NCBI GenBank assembly: GCA_900555635.1
Contig: USLU01000135.1
Coordinates: 1-8,268 of the forward strand
Direction: 5' to 3'
DNA length: 8,268 bases
DNA from: an uncultured Bacteroides sp.
GTDB lineage: Bacteria > Bacteroidota > Bacteroidia > Bacteroidales > Bacteroidaceae
The notes below the pieces were generated by a model that was given only the letters and a program-made list of their open reading frames with translations, was not told the DNA's origin and made no database searches. Position 1 is the first letter of the stretch. The number at the start of each line of letters is the position of its first letter. Positions 6,481 to 8,268 of this stretch are shown piece after piece. The position numbers were made by a program, and so were the translations under genes.

Positions 6481-7545
6481 ATGAAAACCAAGATTCTATT
6501 TACACTTTTATTTTTTGTAGCAGGAATACATTACTGCAATGGGCAGACAAATCTGCAAATCGCCCCGGAAGCTTTAGCAACTCCCGTAAGGAATGGAATA
6601 TGGCTGCAACCTGTCGAAAATACAAAAGCGCAACCCGTTTGGGGATTTGCAGATGGTATCCAGATAGGAGTTGCTCCTTTGAGCGGTCCACGTGGATTAA
6701 TCCGTATATATACACCTTATTTGAATCATGATAAATTCGTTGTGACTAACTTTATCGCTTTTGAACCGGTAGATAAAGCAAAAAACAGCAGAGGGCTATC
6801 TGAATTGGAATGGAGCCAACTAGACAATGAACGTGGGAAACGTTTTTGGAGTAGTAATACTACTGAATCTCCTTCATTTCCAGATCAATATTATCCGGCA
6901 CATGGTGTAGTGACCCGTGAAAATGGAGTCGAAACCTTGACTGTATATATCTTTTGTGAAACGTTTGAAAACGGTGCTGACGTTTATCTTAGGATTAGAT
7001 TTACGGAAGGAAAACCTTATGAGTTTGAGTTGACATCATACACCACAAATGATTCCGAGGAGCTAAATCGTTTTATACTCACAGCTACAATGGGAAATAA
7101 AGCACGTCTCAGAACGTTGCATCTTGCTAATGGAAAAACAAAAGAAGCCGGATTGCTGTGGGGCGACTATAAGGACTCTAACTTTACACCGCACGATCAT
7201 ACTGCTTTATCTGAAATGATTAAAGATAAAGATGGAGGCGCATGGTTCATTGCATCTCCTGATGAAGAAAATCCTGCTGAAGCTGTTTATGCTGAAAGTA
7301 CAGATGCACATTGGAAATATGAAGGCAAGAAGGCAACGCAATATTGGTATTGTCCCAAGCCAAGTAGCGACTTACAAGGGGTAGTGAACGGGCGATACAC
7401 GTATTGGGCCAGCAAATCTCCTATTCCCGGCGGTATAGCCTATGAAAATTTTGAATTGACTGAATCTTTCCGTTCCGGGCAAAGCTACATTTTCGGTATC
7501 ACGCCGATTTCACCTCAAGAACTGATAAATGAAGTTATTCAATAA
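6481..7545 (+). CDS. Secreted protein of unknown function
   Basis: Protein of 354 residues with a Sec signal peptide: KTK, the hydrophobic run ILFTLLFFVAG, and a likely signal peptidase I cut after CNG near residue 21. The cysteine at 19 is not in a lipobox, so it is probably soluble in the periplasm or secreted. The mature part has no membrane segments and appears to be mostly beta strands. Conspicuous segments are WGFADGIQIGVAPLSGPRGL (about 54-73) followed by IRIYTPYL, FIAFEPV (91-97), a GLSELEWS motif and ATMGNKARLRTLHLANG (about 202-218). I have an impression of similar uncharacterised proteins near glycan-utilisation genes but cannot name a family, and I see no known glycoside hydrolase active-site motif. 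It is divergent from lacI and has a strong promoter with a probable operator, so it is likely co-regulated with the fucI operon and acts on the sugar, or the glycan releasing it, outside the cytoplasm. A beta-sandwich binding, epimerase-like or lyase-like role is possible. Confidence 0.88.
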   Translation: MKTKILFTLLFFVAGIHYCNGQTNLQIAPEALATPVRNGIWLQPVENTKAQPVWGFADGIQIGVAPLSGPRGLIRIYTPYLNHDKFVVTNFIAFEPVDKAKNSRGLSELEWSQLDNERGKRFWSSNTTESPSFPDQYYPAHGVVTRENGVETLTVYIFCETFENGADVYLRIRFTEGKPYEFELTSYTTNDSEELNRFILTATMGNKARLRTLHLANGKTKEAGLLWGDYKDSNFTPHDHTALSEMIKDKDGGAWFIASPDEENPAEAVYAESTDAHWKYEGKKATQYWYCPKPSSDLQGVVNGRYTYWASKSPIPGGIAYENFELTESFRSGQSYIFGITPISPQELINEVIQ

Positions 7546-7586
7546 GGTATATATATCATAAAAGACTATTCCCGTTCTGGTCAAAA

Positions 7587-7698
7587 CCTCTTCTCCTCCC
7601 TACCTTCTCCCTAGTTTCTCCCTGTCTATAGAGAGAGAAAACACAGGGAGTTGGTAGGGAGCGGGTAAGGAGCGGATAGGGAGAAGGTAGGTAAGAGG
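7587..7698. repeat. Long imperfect hairpin built from 11-base repeats
   Basis: The left arm carries three pyrimidine-rich 11-base units (7590-7600, 7601-7611, 7612-7622; each ends in CCC, two of them in TCTCCC). The right arm carries five purine-rich units with the same period from 7641 to 7695 (for example TGGTAGGGAGC, GGGTAAGGAGC, GGATAGGGAGA). The arms pair through CCTCTT/AAGAGG (7587-7592 with 7693-7698), a perfect 15-base block (7599-7613 with 7677-7691) and CTCCCTGT/ACAGGGAG (7618-7625 with 7643-7650), with a loop at 7626-7642. Two extra units bulge from the right arm. It could shield the 3' end of the secreted-protein mRNA or act as a bidirectional terminator, though no good T-run follows closely. 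It may also be a dispersed REP-like element. Confidence 0.85.
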
Positions 7699-7916
7699 AC
7701 GAATTGGTCAATTTATCGGATTTTTACAGTATGTTTTTATTCTTGATTCTAAACTTTAGATAAGCTGATTAGTAGTAATTCCGCCAACAGATTATTATAT
7801 AATTATGATGCAGTAATTAAAAAATTATCAGTAAAAATATAGACTGCATTTCTACTATTTTCTTTGTTACATTATTTTTATTTCTCTTAAATCATTATTT
7901 GGTCTGCTGTAATCAC
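7699..7916. other. AT-rich non-coding spacer
   Basis: I find no gene, RNA or convincing promoter here. In the frame that later enters the kinase, the last stop codon is TAA at 7818-7820. The frame is then open but has no ATG before the kinase homology starts at 7917, and the intervening translation is low-complexity and unlike any kinase. The region ends abruptly at the inverted repeat, as expected of a recombination or deletion boundary. Confidence 0.7.
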
Positions 7917-7977
7917 TGTGCTGCAGGCCATAAAGCCATGTGGCACTCCCGTTGGGGGCTTCCTAACGGCGAAGTTC
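7917..7977. repeat. Right arm of 61-base terminal inverted repeat
   Basis: Reverse complement of 1-61, with one mismatch at 7922 and 55 perfect bases at 7923-7977. It encodes the same ribulokinase segment (codons equivalent to 205-224), here on the plus strand. Similarity to the kinase begins exactly at the TGT codon at 7917; the bases before it show no relation to the kinase. To the right the kinase reading frame continues without a break. Confidence 0.95.
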
Positions 7978-8268
7978 TTTCGGAACTTAATCCGAAGTTA
8001 GGAGAGATGCTTCCGCATTTGTTTACTCATACCAGCACTAGTGATACCAAAGCAGGTACACTTACAAGCGAATGGGCAATGAAACTGGGACTGCCAGAAG
8101 GTATTGCGGTGGCTGTAGGTGCACTCGATGCACACATGGGTGCAGTTGGGGCTTCAGTAGCACCTGGGGTACTCACTCGCATTATCGGCACTTCTACTTG
8201 TGATATTATGGTAGCTCCTGCAAATGAAGTAGGGAACCGTTGTATCCAAGGTATTTGCGGACAGGTAG
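7917..8268 (+). CDS. araB: AraB-type ribulokinase, middle part without its 5' end (runs off right edge)
   Basis: An open frame of 117 codons continues off the right edge and corresponds to about residues 205-321 of the ribulokinase. After the repeat-encoded CAAGHKAMWHSRWG it has GTLTSEWAMKLGLPEG, the GALDAHMGAVGAS segment with the expected catalytic aspartate, and IGTSTCDIMVAP, then GICGQV, all typical of AraB. There is no start codon joined to kinase sequence; the first in-frame ATG (7938) lies inside the conserved region. As it stands it cannot make a working kinase and has no visible promoter. It picks up exactly where the 5' fragment at 1-673 stops, so inverting the DNA between the repeats would join the two in frame. 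It may therefore be a silent 3' cassette, one half of a gene split by inversion, or a decaying partial duplicate. The reading frame shows no damage in view. Confidence 0.88.

Noticed and set aside
7590..7695. CRISPR array
   Set aside because: The repeats are 11 bases with no unique spacers and form opposite arms of a hairpin; there are no cas genes.
7863..7916. Possible promoter (TTTG at 7863, TATTTG at 7896) for the right-hand kinase fragment
   Set aside because: The -7 element lacks the two-base gap of TAnnTTTG and the spacing is about 29 bases, too long for the consensus. No start codon joins it to the kinase frame.
1..8268. Invertase, integrase or transposase that could act on the inverted repeats
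   Set aside because: All substantial coding regions are accounted for by the sugar locus; no recombinase or IS element is present in the window, so any enzyme would have to act from elsewhere or the event be RecA-type homologous recombination.

Overview
The window looks like chromosomal DNA from a Bacteroidales species (Bacteroides or a close relative). The evidence is moderate-to-low GC, starts without Shine-Dalgarno sequences, two promoters that fit the Bacteroidetes consensus (TTTG, about 20 bases, TAnnTTTG), and proteins typical of that group (FucP-type permease, LacI regulator, a Bacteroidetes-type mutarotase-like lipoprotein). It carries a sugar-catabolism locus. The species itself cannot be fixed from the sequence.

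Layout. Positions 1-673 (minus) hold the first 224 codons of an AraB-type ribulokinase, running off the left edge. Upstream on the same strand and tightly packed (gaps of 11, 14 and 15 bases) are a FucP-like sugar:H+ permease (685-2127), a mutarotase-like lipoprotein (2142-3365) and an L-fucose/D-arabinose isomerase, FucI (3381-5168). The operon order is therefore fucI, lipoprotein, permease, kinase. Behind it is a LacI-family regulator (5246-6250, minus) with its own terminator. The 230-base region 6251-6480 holds two divergent, back-to-back promoters. The right-hand one drives a secreted protein of unknown function (6481-7545, plus). Next come a long hairpin built from 11-base repeats (7587-7698) and AT-rich non-coding DNA (to 7916). 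At 7917 the sequence enters the middle of a ribulokinase gene on the plus strand, without its 5' part, and this runs off the right edge.

Pathway. The permease imports the sugar, the lipoprotein may speed anomer conversion, FucI makes the ketose and the kinase phosphorylates it. Pairing FucI with an AraB-type kinase rather than FucK, with no FucA aldolase in view, fits D-arabinose going through D-ribulose to D-ribulose 5-phosphate. This is an inference; L-fucose and other FucI substrates are not excluded.

The main point of interest is that the two kinase pieces share a 61-base inverted repeat (1-61 against 7917-7977, one synonymous mismatch, first 55 bases identical). The 5' piece ends in it and the 3' piece begins in it. 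Inverting everything between the repeats would fuse the pieces in frame into one continuous ribulokinase gene at the end of the operon. Either this is a large reversible (or past) inversion that breaks or swaps only the kinase while carrying the rest of the operon intact, or it reflects an inverted partial duplication or an assembly join. The window starts exactly at the repeat's outer end and the perfect match is exactly 55 bases, so the assembly explanation must be taken seriously. No recombinase gene is present in the window.
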